Shown one piece after another: positions 36,769 through 48,610 of a stretch of 64,000 bases of DNA (position 1 is the stretch's first letter; every line of letters starts with the position of its first letter). The stretch spans positions 2,542,001 to 2,606,000 of the forward strand of contig CP103025.1 in assembly GCA_024752435.1 (NCBI GenBank), written 5' to 3'. A program made the translations under genes and the position numbers. A model generated the notes under the pieces. That model searched no databases. It was given only the letters and a program-made list of their open reading frames with translations, and was not told the origin of the DNA. The stretch comes from Allantophomopsis cytisporea (taxonomy: Eukaryota; Ascomycota; Leotiomycetes; Phacidiales; Phacidiaceae).

Positions 36769-38595
36769 TTAATCTGTACTGGGGATTTCTGTCGCCCTTC
36801 CGCCTACGTTCTTCTCAGGTTCGCTGACATCCACGTTCTTTTCTGAGACACTCCCAGTGCGTTCATGCTCCTTGGTAATACCAAAGACCGTCATCTCAAC
36901 TAAAGTTTCTCTTGCAGGGAATGCCCAATTCAATCCAGAATATAGCACCATACTCAGGAAAAATCCATACAGCCAGTTAATCGAGTAGAGATGGCTCAAA
37001 CCTATAGGAAACTTTGTCGTTGGCGTTACCTCATACGCAAGACCCGGTAGGAGTGGTGGTACGATTATGACCTCAATCAAGAGAGCACGCCAATTCAGCC
37101 CATAAACGTAGCGATAACGGCCCTTCGGATCATACAGCGCAGGCACATCAATGCGGCGCTTCTTCACAATCCAGTAGTCAGCGAGCAGAATCCCCGCAAA
37201 AGGGCCAAGGAAGATGGCATAGCCGGACATGAAGTTCAAGAACGTGTAGGCGGACGTCACCATAATCCATGGCACCATAGCCCAACCTCCCACCACAGCC
37301 GCAATAAGCACACCTCTATTAATATTAATCCATTTAGGGAACATGGACGTCAAATCATTCGCAAATGATACCGAGTTTGCGGATACGTTGCAAGTAATTT
37401 GCGCTAGAACCCAAAGCGACGAGCAAACAAACGCAGCTAATCGCCCCGAGGGACTGGTCCATTTGGCAACAAGGGAAATCGGGTCCCAGAGATTAGTGGA
37501 AGAGTTTACTTCGTCCGGATAGACATTGTAAGCAGCACCAGTGGCGATGATTCCAAAGAGCGAAGTCAAGACTTTGAGGAATGGAATAATGGGCAGCTGC
37601 CACCATTGTGACCCACGATCCTTACTGAATCGTGAAAAGTCCGGAATGTTAACCGCCAAAGTCGCGTAGCCGCCCGTAATAGAGGTCAGGCTATTCAGCC
37701 ACAGCCACGCTCGCGTCGAACCAGACACTGTTGCTGGTTGGTAGAAGATTGAGGCTGTTGAATGGCCCTCTCGTGCAGACTTGACACAAATCCATATCAC
37801 CATCGCCAAAGCCATTGGCGGGACCAGAATTGCTTTTGCCAGGAACATAGGCTGCATTCTGTGAGTTGGGATAAGTAGAAATGGAATCTGCACGATATGG
37901 TAGATTAAGTAGCCGATGAAAAAACTGGTTGTAACCCCGGCAGACGCAGGAAGTTGGTTAGGTAGTCTTGCGAAAGATGGCCATATCGACGTGATAACCT
38001 GTTCCATTGCCTGGCCCCCACCCACGCTCTGGACACCAAACCAGAAGAGCGCGAGAATCCCTCTAGAAAAGACAGCGAAATATGAAAACCAATATCCAAA
38101 GGAAGATCGAATTGCTACAGGGAAAGGAATTCGTAAGTCGGCGCCGATCGCGCCGTTCATCACCGTTGGAACTGCGTTGCAAATTCCCTTTCTCGTCAGT
38201 TCAGCATTTCTATCTTGATTTTAGACAGAAACTTACTGCTACCAACATAATTAATAATGCATCGGTGGTGCTCAATCCAACTGCCAAAATACTGGAAGAT
38301 GCTTCCCATGTACTGATAGTTACTAAATCACTTGCCCAATACCCACTGTACGTCCACGCTGTCCATGTTCTTCGTTCGTCTAGGACTGGGTCCTGGTCTA
38401 ATATTGCATCAATAAATTGCACCTGAATTTTGTTCCGTGGAATGAATTCTCACCAATATTAGACCAAATGTGTGCCGGAGCAACAGAGGACTCTTGCTTC
38501 GGCAACTCCCACGCCTTCAAAGTCGTTGCTCTTGCCTTGTAGTTGAAGTCCCGTATCCGGTGCGCCGTGTTGGTAAATCGTTGGATGTAAGCCAT
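36769..38595 (-). CDS. NCS1 family permease, Fur type (uracil/allantoin/uridine-like)
   Basis: Exons 38595-38454, 38397-38237 and 38187-36769 join over 56- and 49-nt introns to give 573 aa; ATG has A at -3 and G at +4. A cytosolic start is followed by about 12 membrane segments. NCS1 landmarks are WTYSGYWASD in TM1, GICNAVPTVMNGAIGADLRIPFPVA between TM2 and TM3 (in two pieces: residues ending VPTVMNG, then AIGADLRIPFP), GGYATLAVNIPDFSRF, NVSANSVSFANDL, and FAGILLADYW followed by KGRYRYVYGLNWRA near TM10. These match fungal Fur proteins, plasma-membrane H+ symporters for uracil, allantoin, uridine or urate. Its place between a xanthine-dehydrogenase-family gene and XanA-like genes suggests a purine or ureide substrate (inference). 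The C-terminal tail is acidic and Ser-rich. Confidence 0.93.
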
Positions 38596-40277
38596 AATGG
38601 GAATACGGCGGTTCCAGATCTTCGGGTTTTAATCACTGCATCCAACGTTGGGTGCTATCGGTCTTTGGGGAAGGCACAGTAGACATAATGATCGCTGAAT
38701 AGCGAGCACTCGGCCGAGCCAAGTTTATCATCGAGAGAAGGGACTGCATACAACTTCCGCGAGTTGATGCGATCGATAAAGCCGCTTATGGAGTGGAGAA
38801 GCCCAGCTTTCCTGTCTAGGGTTTATGCATCTCGTATTGCTTAGGTACGGTAACTGTGGTACTGAAGGAAAGATAGAGGAACGATAAGAGACGCAGCTGA
38901 TGAATACCCCTGTGGATTATGTACCGCATTGATGCCACAAGTAGGGAAGTTGTAGAGCCGAGGCGATAAGAATAACTACAACCAAGGCTACTCTGCACGT
39001 TTCATATATACGAGACAAATCCCGATGTTACATCTCAATCACTGTTCGATTCTCCACAACGGGATCTTCTCCAGATTCGTTGCAACTGTCATGTGTAGCT
39101 GGTATCGTGAAGTATTTTAGAACATAATGGATAGCGATGAGAAATAGCGGGCACGCCATTTCTGGTGTCTCTAAAATGCGGGAGGTGTGGGTCAGATTAG
39201 ATGTCAGTGCGGCCCGGCTCCGCAACACAAAGATCACTAAGATGATGGCTCAGACCCTTACGACTCAGAGCGTTAAGCCAAATGAATGATGCTTATTCGT
39301 TACCTTCGATCATGGGCATGAGCATTATTCAATGTCAGGGATATTCCAATCACTGGGGATCTTATGATGATTGAGATGGTCCCATACGAATGAAGTCCTC
39401 GGCATTTCATGCCTTTCGATGCTTCCGTCTGGCAGATCAGACAGGTGTGACGGACTCAGCTCAGAACATTACACTTGAAGTCGTACAATCTTTTCATGTT
39501 GCTGCTTGAAATTTCACTCTGCAACTCGGCCACATATGCAATGTAGGAATGCGTAGATCCGGATAACAAGGACTCGGTGGTCAAGTGAGAAGAAAGGAGG
39601 GCACACAATCGAAACAACAGGTAAACGCTGTCAAGATCGGCTTATTTTGTCAATGTCCCGAATTGTTCCTGGGTAGAGCAGTGAGAGTTCGGTAAAATTC
39701 ATCTTCAGCCGGGTCCGTTACGTCAGCTTCACATTTCATTCAACCTTGAAATACTATTGTAAAGGTTTTGTGTGCATCTCTACTGCTATAAGCTTATCTC
39801 CCTTCTATCAAGACAACAATAGCGTGGCAACCAGATTAATGCGAACGAATGTGCGAATGTACTAGATCATCTTCAGTTCTATACACATATCAGGGTACTT
39901 TAAGGGTGGCCGCGAGACCTGTCTAATCTTCACACCAATCCAGTCCCACTTGTCTGTGCTCCCCACTCCTTCCCACCTTCAGGTGAGTAAAAGTCCGTAC
40001 GGCGTAGCTAGCAAGCAGTTCATCGCTCTTCTCATTAAATCCAGACCGATACCGATGTCAAACATCTCACCCGCTGAACCCATTGGTAATAACGTGTTTA
40101 ATGCAGCTACCCGCAAGCCATGTCCTTGTAGAACAGCAGAAGTCCCCCGAGGACCGATAATTTGACGTGGGGTCGACTGATCATTTATCGCATATGAAGA
40201 CGTCTGGTCGAATATCGACATTTACTTACTACGTACAAGCTCCGGCCGAGTTTGATGCCACCTGATCTACTACCAAC
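38596..40277. other. 1.7-kb divergent promoter region between permease and Zn2Cys6 regulator
   Basis: No gene supported; small frames at 38816-38998 and 39028-39237 lack coding character. It serves as promoter for both flanking genes and holds a perfect CTCGGCCGAG palindrome 114 bp before the permease ATG. Confidence 0.5.
38709..38718. promoter_or_regulatory. CTCGGCCGAG palindrome, candidate Zn2Cys6 binding site
   Basis: A perfect 10-bp inverted repeat with CGG/CCG half-sites, the triplets contacted by Zn2Cys6 dimers. It sits between the permease start (38595) and a Zn2Cys6 gene (start 40278). Binding is inferred. Confidence 0.35.
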
Positions 40278-42705
40278 ATGCAGTCCGCATCTCTGAGAGT
40301 GACGCAGCGAGCGCCACAGTCTTGCCAGCGATGTGCCGCAAAGAAAATGAAATGCAACAAAGAAATCCCATGTGCTTCGTGCATCAAGCAAGGCTTGGAG
40401 GGGGATTGTCATAGAGAGGCTGTTGTAGTCACCAAAACTACGCGGTCTCGACGCAAATCGACTCGTGCCAAGAAGGAGAAGGAAAAGGAAAAGGAAAAGG
40501 CGGAAGTCGATGTGAAGATAGTGAAGAACTTTCAAGATGATGTCGCAGATGAAAAAGAGAGCAATGGGATTGAAGAAACGCAAATGAAGACTTTGATCCC
40601 AAACAATGGTGTCTCTGTTCATTCTTTCCCGCCGCTACCCGTATTTCGTCCTCCTATCTATCATCAAGGGAGCTCTTCAGTACCGACAGTTCTACCTCAT
40701 GAGATGCCGCATCTTGCAAATCCAAAGTCTATACATGATCCTTCACAATCGCCGGCTTCTAATGCAAGTTACTTCTCCAGCAGACAACGCACACCATCTA
40801 CTGCACCCTCGGAAGGACCTTTAGATATCAAGCCTCTTCCCGTAGTACGCGAACCCTCGGATACCACTAAGGATCTAGCAGACTTGCTGAAAGACATGGT
40901 AATATCTCCAGCTGAAGACAAGAGTACTCCCATTGAGAGGCTCTATTTCAATGGCAGAGATATTCCAGGTCCATTAAGCTCCCAGCAGTCGAGACAGCTG
41001 TTGGCCATACACACAAGTAGGATCATCTGGATGCACAATTTGTTCTATATTCCATCGTTCGAACAACAATGCGAAGAGTACTGGGCAGAGCCATACCATC
41101 ACAAGCCTTGGTCGTGGATCGCGTTATACAATGCTGTTATGTGTATTACATTGGCTCATTTGACTACCGAAGAGCAACAGCGTGTAGGCATTATCAATGG
41201 AAGAACGACGACGCGTTGGTTCTACGATGAGATAACTGCATGTCTCGAAAAGGCCGACTACCACTCAAAACACTGTCTTGAATGTGTGCAAACGCTTTGT
41301 TTGCTGGTGTTGGTCGCTCATCATTACTACAACGATTCGAAACGGATGACCACATTGTTCGCCACTGCAGTCAGGGTTGCTCAGGCATTGGATATGAACA
41401 AGATTGGTTCCGAGAACAAGTCATTAACTCGTTCAGCTGCCATCGAGAGGGAAACCAAACTTCGGGTTTGGTGTTTTATATGCTTACAAGATTGGTTCGG
41501 CATTGGAATGGTTGGAGGCGTTAATACACCTATGATATATCCGCAAAATTGCAACACACCCTTGCCTACAAATTGTCCGGACGATCCGACGATGGATATT
41601 CGTGATGGGAAATTTGTGAATCTGCCACTGGATATTCCCACTAAGAGTAGCTATCCAATTATCATGTTTAGAGGTGAGATGGTTGCAATGTCAATGGGCT
41701 GCACCAACTGACTTGTAATAGTTGCAAGCATCATGCAATGCTTCAACGAAAAGACTTGGAGGTTGGATCATTCTGACTCACAGTACTTGATGGCCGTACT
41801 AAGTGCAGATGGTGCATTGCATAAAGTCCTTAAGACTATGCCGGCATATCTAAGACCCGAGACGAATATCGAGGCAACCTATCCACATTGGGTCAGTTGC
41901 CTGCGCCGAGCATTTACTATGAGTGTCTCTCATAAGGTAGTATTTTCGAAGACATCTTTTGAACGGGACTGACAAGTGAAGTTTCTCGTCTTACATCAAT
42001 CTCTTTTCCTTAGGAGTTTCACTGACGACTTATACACCTATACACGTGTAAGTCATCTCTAAGGGGAAGCCCCGTGTATCATCTGACTCGAATTAGGATA
42101 CTTGTTTCCGTCATGCGCAAACAATTCTGCGTACCTACCTATCAAACAAAAACCTCGTAGATGAATCATGGACAGCACCATTGCACGTAGCAACGGCATA
42201 TAGTGTAGTAGCATGCACAGTATTTGATTGGACGACGAACTCCTCTTCCGCCTCCACAAACATGACACCAATAGCTGCCATGGCTGGCGATATCGGTGCC
42301 GAAGAGTTACTCCGACTGACACGTGAGCGCTTTGCGACGACATCAGCGAAACGAGGCGGATCCATGATACAGAAATGCATAGACTTGACAGCTCACCTTT
42401 CAGGCGTGCTGCAGGACCGAAGAAAGCATGGAACGAAAGAGGGGACCGGAAAAGGTGATGTAAGAGACATTCCTAATCTGGTCAAAGGGCGTGTAGAGAA
42501 GGGAAAGAAGCCTTTGGCGCAAGAAGTGCATGGATTCGAGGGTAACGTGGGATGGGGTGGAGAGGGAGCGACGGATATGGTCAACTTCTGGTATGGAAGC
42601 GCGCAGAGGGCGCAAGAGCTGAATTGTAATGCCTGGTCGTGGGATGGGAATCTTGATGTCGATGCTTTTGACCCTACTATGTATCAGCAACACTTCCGGT
42701 TATAA
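40278..42705 (+). CDS. Zn2Cys6 transcription factor with fungal-specific regulatory domain
   Basis: Exons 40278-41673, 41722-41936, 41982-42047 and 42097-42705 give 761 aa in frame. The binuclear cluster has Cys16, 19, 26, 32, 35 and 44 (spacing C-x2-C-x6-C-x5-C-x2-C-x8-C), then a basic region and a Lys/Glu repeat (KEKEKEKEK). A Ser/Pro-rich linker leads to the middle homology region (about residues 230-560): SRIIWMHNLFYIPSF, CLECVQTLCLLVLVAH, ATAVRVAQALDMNK and WCFICLQDWFGIGM. The C-terminus ends in a short Gly/Trp-rich segment. It is a nuclear regulator, probably dimeric on CGG-containing sites. It lies divergent from the permease and 565 bp upstream of the first dioxygenase, so it is a good candidate for a local pathway regulator (inference). 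Its Cys-ring sequence does not let me name an orthologue. Confidence 0.93.
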
Positions 42706-43270
42706 ACGGAATGAATAATCACTTGAAATGGCACCATGCATGAGGGAAATATGATGGGTATATAGGTGGTTTTGCTGAGCAAGCGTGGTGCTTCTCGGGC
42801 GAGATTCAAGACAGATCTGGGCTTGAAATCGTGCGCTGGCTTCGCTTTTTCTCTCTCATGTGCAAAACGTATGTATATTTCAGCTATGACTTCTCTTCGG
42901 CCAATCTCGCGACCAACTTCACCGCCATTTGTCGCCCTAATAGGACATGTTTCTCGATGTGGGAACATCGGCCTTTCGCATTAGACCTATCATTGACAGT
43001 AGCGTTCTGCAGTTCGGGAAATAGCCGCAACAACGGGATGCGTGGGTTTGTCGCTCAACCCGGCCGAGTAATGGTACAGTGTTTCACAAGCTGAAATTAT
43101 AGAGTCATGGCAAGCTTTAGAGGCATACATATTTGACATAACTAATGTTTTCATTTCCATCAATATCTGTCTTTCTCAACGCTTCCCTGGGCTTATTTCT
43201 TCCAGGTATCAGAAGACCCTTTTATCTTCTTAGCGCTGCACTAGAAGATTGCTTGGCTATTCCTTTCATC
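42706..43270. other. intergenic / promoter of first XanA-like gene
   Basis: Terminator region of the regulator and promoter of the dioxygenase. An in-frame upstream ATG at 43145 could extend that protein by 42 residues; otherwise nothing is seen. Confidence 0.45.
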
Positions 43271-44823
43271 ATGCCGCATTCTGATCGAGACCTCCAAAAG
43301 ACTTCAGGAATCGAAGTCTTACCTGTGAAGCATCCAGAAGGAAAGAAATGTGATTTTGGTGCTGAAATTTGGGGTGTTGACTTGAATAATTTTAGTGGTG
43401 AGTTCCGTACCTGCAGCTATCAGTAGAGTGTGTTACGAATGATAATTCCCGATAATTAGATGACGACTTTCGGATCATCGAAGAGGCTTTATACAAATAC
43501 AAAGTGCTTTCATTCAGAGATCAAAAAGAAATGCTCCATCCAAGTCAACAATTCAAACTCACAAAATGGTAAATTCCATATTTTGATTACCACTCCATCC
43601 AAGTAAAGCTTGCTAAACAGACTAGTTTCGATGCAAACTCTCCTGGAGGTTTTGCGCATGGTGATGAGCCAACATACATCGTTCATAATGGCGTTGAGTT
43701 TAAGGGCCACGTAAATAACCTTACGAGCCATCCATCAAGGAGTCATATACTTATGAACAAATACAGTCGCGTCGCATTGCTATTCCAATTCAACCTCAAG
43801 TCCACATCATAGGCAAAGGTCGCCTCCCACCAAATCACTTTGGCTTCCCGGATGACTTCGAAGTTGTAGGCGCCGCCCATCGAATGTTTCATAAGGAACC
43901 GCATCATAGTATAGAGGAGAGTAAGCAGGGTCACAGCAGATTCTTCCAATGGCACTTCGACGGTGCATTATATGATATCTGCCCGCCTCGTGTAGGCTGT
44001 CTGCTTGCTGTCAGAATGCCAGTTGGGGATGATCTCTTTGTTAGATGGGATGATGGAACAGGCACAACGATGAGAAGTCCCCCCGGTGCAACGAGTTGTA
44101 AGTCGCTACATTGTTAAGCATTAGAAACTGAGTCACTAATAGAATAGTCATTGCTGGTTCGCAAGCTCTTGCATTACTCCCGGATGACCTTCGCGCAACG
44201 GTGCTGAACTCGAGAATTGAATATGCGCCCCATGCTTTCAAGTGGATGTCTACAGCACACTCGACGAGTGTGGGACATACACTTGAGACCGAGGGACTGG
44301 AGATGTCGGCAGATGAGTTACCGCCTGCGGAGGATTCGAGGAGAAAGATTTATCCTCTTGTCTGGACAAATCCAAGAACGGGTGAACAATGTAAGTCTTG
44401 AGTATCTATCTGATTGCTTGAACTAAGATTTGTAGCGCTACAGGTTCATGGGCAAGGAGCTTTGAAGCTGTATTTGAAGAAATCGCCAGATGACACTGAG
44501 AAGGTTGTAGATGATCTTGGAGAGGTTAGGAATTTCATGGATCGGTAAGACCACCTTCGGCGCCAGCATCAAAATCTGTACTGGAACCTGTATTGATTGT
44601 TTAGCATCATGAGACCTGTAATCGAGCCTGAAAACATTTTTGTCCATGATTACAAGGAAAAAGATGTAGTTCTGTGGTACAATAGGGCCTTATGGCATAC
44701 TATCATGGAATTTCCAGATGCTTATGGGCATCGGGTCATGCATCAGTGCAACATTGCAGCTAGTGGTAAATTCTGCTATTCGAGTTAACTTCTAGGCTAA
44801 TTTCTTCAGATGATCCCAAATAG
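43271..44823 (+). CDS. XanA-like Fe(II)/alpha-ketoglutarate dioxygenase (TauD family), copy 1
   Basis: Eight exons (43271-43397, 43460-43568, 43626-43710, 43767-44097, 44148-44390, 44436-44544, 44605-44765, 44810-44823) give 392 aa. The iron ligands are the HxD pair in WHFDGALYD (His170, Asp172) and His366 in NRALWHTIM; Arg378 fits the alpha-ketoglutarate carboxylate ligand. Family signatures are DFGAEIWGVDL near the start, PQVHIIGKG, YDICPPRV, SFIAGSQALALL, EYAPHAFKWMS, EGLEMSADELPP and the HQCNIAAS ending. These match fungal XanA, which hydroxylates xanthine to urate in the cytosol. The FHK Lys and the Gln-x-Asn pair (Gln382, Asn384), reported as important in XanA, are kept. Start choice: ATG 43271 matches the family; in-frame ATG 43145 would add a hydrophobic extension. 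Substrate remains inferred. Confidence 0.9.
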
Positions 44824-45596
44824 ATGGTAACGATTATTGTAGAGCTTTGCACTTCACAAAGCAATCTGTTCTAAGGGTTGATAGTGTCTGATGGGGGGGC
44901 TAGTTTAGGCATCATTCAACTCAAAACTTCTGGAATTGATATACAAACCATGAAAGAAAGCTCACGTATACCTCTATTCATGATGGACTTTTTGTGACAA
45001 ATAGAAAATGACAAAAACCTGCTGCACCATCCTCAGTATGTGTAGCTCTTACTTAGTGCATTGCAATAAACAATGCTACGACTCTCATATCAATTTTAGG
45101 CTTCATTGTATTGATTTGTCGTCGAAGATCCGGGTGAGTTTGGACCCTGATAATCTCCAGTTCTGTCCACGGACAAGCATGGACGACACCGTTCAGAATA
45201 CATAAGTGGTCTTTTCGAAGCATGAAACACGATACCGATGTGGTAAATGCTCCAGGACTTCATCCCTAAAACGTCACATCGCTCATGACCTGGGTGCTGC
45301 ATATGGGTCTGTGGGTTAGGATTACACATTGCCCGTGGCGCGATGTTGACGGATAGTTTGTTATCATCCGACTCTGATCGGTTGTCAACCTACGGCTAAA
45401 TGGTGTCCCATCCACAGAGTAGATACTTTTCACTAAAAGTTTTATATGTGATATCCGTAAATATGTATCTTCGTAGACGCTAAGTAATTATTACGCTTAC
45501 TCACCGTCTTGTAGCACTGAATAATATGAAAACTGTCATCGAAACCAACGTCGAAATCAGCCTGCCTCTCAACTGATCATTATTCCGCTGTATAAG
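44824..45596. other. intergenic / promoter of second XanA-like gene
   Basis: 773 bp without a reading frame of note; separates two genes of the same family and strand. Confidence 0.5.
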
Positions 45597-46953
45597 ATGC
45601 CTTCAACAACACTCGCCACCTCACCCGCCTTCACTATCAGTCCTCTTCCTGCCGCTTTAAGCAAAGAGTCACTGATAGGTGCTGAGGTGTTGTTAAGTGC
45701 CAATAATGAAACTACATCAGGAGCTCTCATTGACCCAGCATCTCTGACTCCTGTTGATATATCCATTCTCCGCCAAGCACTTTACGACAACAGCGTCCTG
45801 GTGATCCGTAATCAAGCGGGCATCAGCCCAAGTGTCCTTCCTGCCCTCGCAGCCATCTGGGATGAAGATATCAAGGATGAACACAGCGGGGGAAACAAGC
45901 AGCAAAAAGACAGGAACAATATCCTGAGCAAGAATGGTGGAGCTAGGATTCCGGGATGGGAGATGGTGCAAGTTATCGGAGAAGGCAGAGTAGAGGACTA
46001 TATGGGAATGGAGCCGTTGAATCTTAATCACGTGGTAATTTTTCACGAGACCAGAAGAATGTCTCTTTCGAATAGCACTGACTAGGCGTAGACTCAAGCA
46101 GATTTCCATGATGAACCACTAAGCCAAGAAAGACTTGAAGATGGGGAGACTCGGTTTTATAGATGGCACCTGGACAATCCACTGTACGAACGCTTACCGG
46201 GCAAAGTGACGGCTTTGCACTCTGTTCTCACTCCAGGTCTACCAGACCAGAAAATCGCCCTCTCAGATGGTAGCTTCATGGGTATTCCCGCCGGCGCAAC
46301 AGCGTTTATCTCTGGTGCACGAGCATTCTCCCTGCTTTCACCCGAGGAGCAGGAATTTGCCTTGAACACAGATGTGCAATATGCACCTCGAGCTTATGAG
46401 TGGATTCGTGACTGCAAGGCGACGGCCGATGGCTTGGGAATTGTGAGTCAGGGGAAGGAGAGGAAGTTTGAGGACCTGACCCCATGGGAATGGGAGAAAG
46501 TTCATCGGCACCCGGTAAGATCTTGCCGTGAAATCAAGCTTTCGTCTCCACCCTTAGTGATAACGATGGTATGGATTTGATAAATGACTGACATCGTCGC
46601 GGCAGATGGCCTGGCGAAATCCGGGACGCCCCGAGCAACCGCATCTCCAAATTCTGGGCTGCTGTGCCTTATCTTTGCACACGACGCATCCTGACACTGG
46701 TGAGGTCAGCGTGATTGATGATCTCGGAGAGGTCCGAAGGATTTTGTATCATTTTCAAGAAAGAGCTGTGAGGGAAAGATACGTCTATGCTCATCGATGG
46801 GAGAAGGGTGACTTGGTTATCTTTCATAATCATGGAGTTTGGCATGCTATTACTGGGCAGCTAAAGGGTACCAGAAGGCTGCTTTGGCAGTGCACCATGG
46901 CAAGTGGGACAGGTCCTCAACCGGCCAGGCCGTATACTGTCAAACAGTCTTAG
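45597..46953 (+). CDS. XanA-like Fe(II)/alpha-ketoglutarate dioxygenase (TauD family), diverged copy 2
   Basis: Three exons (45597-46034, 46092-46514, 46606-46953) give 402 aa; the gene has two introns against seven in copy 1. Iron ligands are intact: WHLDNPLYE (His172, Asp174) and His367 in GVWHAI, with Arg378 for the co-substrate. Shared landmarks are VIGEG, GATAFISGARAFSLL, QYAPRAYEWI, DDLGEVRRILYHFQ and RWEKGDLVIFHNHG. Identity with copy 1 is modest. At positions tied to xanthine binding in XanA it differs: FHD for FHK, GWEMVQVIG for QPQVHIIG, and Gln-Cys-Thr (Thr384) for Gln-Cys-Asn. It should be an active oxygenase, but perhaps on another heterocycle or purine derivative (inference). 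It is cytosolic by lack of a signal. Confidence 0.87.
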
Positions 46954-48610
46954 TGGTCATTCAGGTGCTATCTGGGCGAATATGGGCTGGGGTGTTCCCA
47001 AGATATGGTATCAGTGGGATAGGCTGTGTTAGTGACGACTTGGCACATGATATGGGAGCGGGACAGAAGCTTGGCAGGTACGAATGGTTTTGCATGATGG
47101 TTCTTAATTTGAGGTTGATAACAATACATCTGAACTTCAGACCCATGAAGCTCTTAGGTATCAATCTTCAAGAGTTATCGATCACTGGGCGTCTTGAAAC
47201 TATAATTCATGGAGATGTCCGACAGACACTATTAAGTTTTTACCATTTCAAGGCACTGTAGAATGTACTTCTATTTCCAGAGTTCGAATCCCTGAAGAAT
47301 ATAAAGAACGAAAACACTCTCCACTTCTCTTCACTATTCGGCATGTCCAAATCTCTCCGCCACAAAATCTGGTAAACAAAAGTCCTCTCAATATTTGATC
47401 TAAGCCATACTTATTGAATTATCTCCACACGTGCTGGAATCACTACCCTCGTGGGTCTTCAATACCATTCAGGCACGAAGTATAAGTGCCGGCAGCCACT
47501 TCATCATCATCATCAAAATCCCTCACAACAGGTATAGTCGCATCGCATATGATTCATATCCCTGTAATATTGTTTGTGTTATATTCTTGGCACTCAAAAA
47601 CGAGGGTAGGTCTGATAATCTAATAGGTCATGCATAGGTTCATTTGGTATTTCCAGTTCTCTCAATTTTTCAATTGTCGATATCGGTACACGGTCATAGT
47701 GGACCAGGATATATATTAAGCTCATAAGCTTATCGCATTCTATTTGTCGATCTTCGACGGTCAACGCCGACGACCGTAGTACTTCAATGCAGGAGGTCGA
47801 CCCAATACATATCCAGAATGCCTTCTGATATCGGTAGAACAATAAATCGTCAAGGATTATGGAAGGATGGAAGAAGGGAAGGAAGACATGTTGTTGAACT
47901 GGCAGATAACACTGGTGCGGAGACTTGAGGAAATTAGGAAGGTGTGCGATACCGAGAGCGTCGGCAACTCATACTTGTCCACTAGAATTAAGAGTTCGAG
48001 TATGTGCTTCTTCTCGCAGACAACAAGATAATTGCCCATGTTCACACCCAGCCAATTTCCCTTGTCGCAACCATTGCAGCCATCATGGCTCTTGCAACAA
48101 CTCGATATATCGACTAGCCACAGAGGTGATGTACAACCTTCCATTATGTTCATGTTCCATGCTCGGTCCACTCCTTCTCAATCACATGTATCAATATCCA
48201 CACTACAGGGGCTGTACCAATAGAGTTCATTACCAGCCTTGCATGAACTCCATGTACTGTCTTCCTCGCAGCCTTTTCCTTCTTCGCCTCGATACGGACA
48301 CATCACAACGATACCTTACTATTATTGTCAAAAGTCAAACAATAGATATCGACTGCCAAGACTGGCAAATCATAGCCACATGGCTATCTGTTTGCCGTAT
48401 TACTGCATCATGAAATACCTGCTTGATCAGGTCAAGTATGATCCAGTCTATTATGAAGACCATGAAACCAAGCCATCAGCCGAGTAAGTACGTTTCTCAT
48501 GACGTCTATAAGACTCGTAAAGTATATCGTGAGATTTTTTTCTTTCCGTGTCCCAAGCAAGTCACTCAAGTGAAATCTCTACCTCTTAGCAGCTACCGAG
48601 ACAAATCATC
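46954..48610. other. 1.66-kb intergenic region
   Basis: No supported gene. The 162-aa frame at 47925-48413 is Cys/His/Tyr-rich composition without a domain, and I treat it as chance. The last 100 bases are the nuclease promoter and leader. Confidence 0.45.

Noticed and set aside
27104..46953. complete nicotinate (hxn) cluster
   Set aside because: The regulator here is Zn2Cys6 and the oxygenases are TauD/XanA-like; the hxn cluster uses a C2H2-type regulator, MFS transporters and a different dioxygenase family. Only the OYE plus XDH pair is reminiscent.
47280..47293. tRNA B-box-like GTTCGAATCC
   Set aside because: No A-box or foldable acceptor and anticodon arms at the required distance upstream.
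47925..48413. 162-aa Cys/Tyr-rich plus-strand reading frame
   Set aside because: No signal peptide, no repeated cysteine spacing and no homology that I recognise; likely chance.
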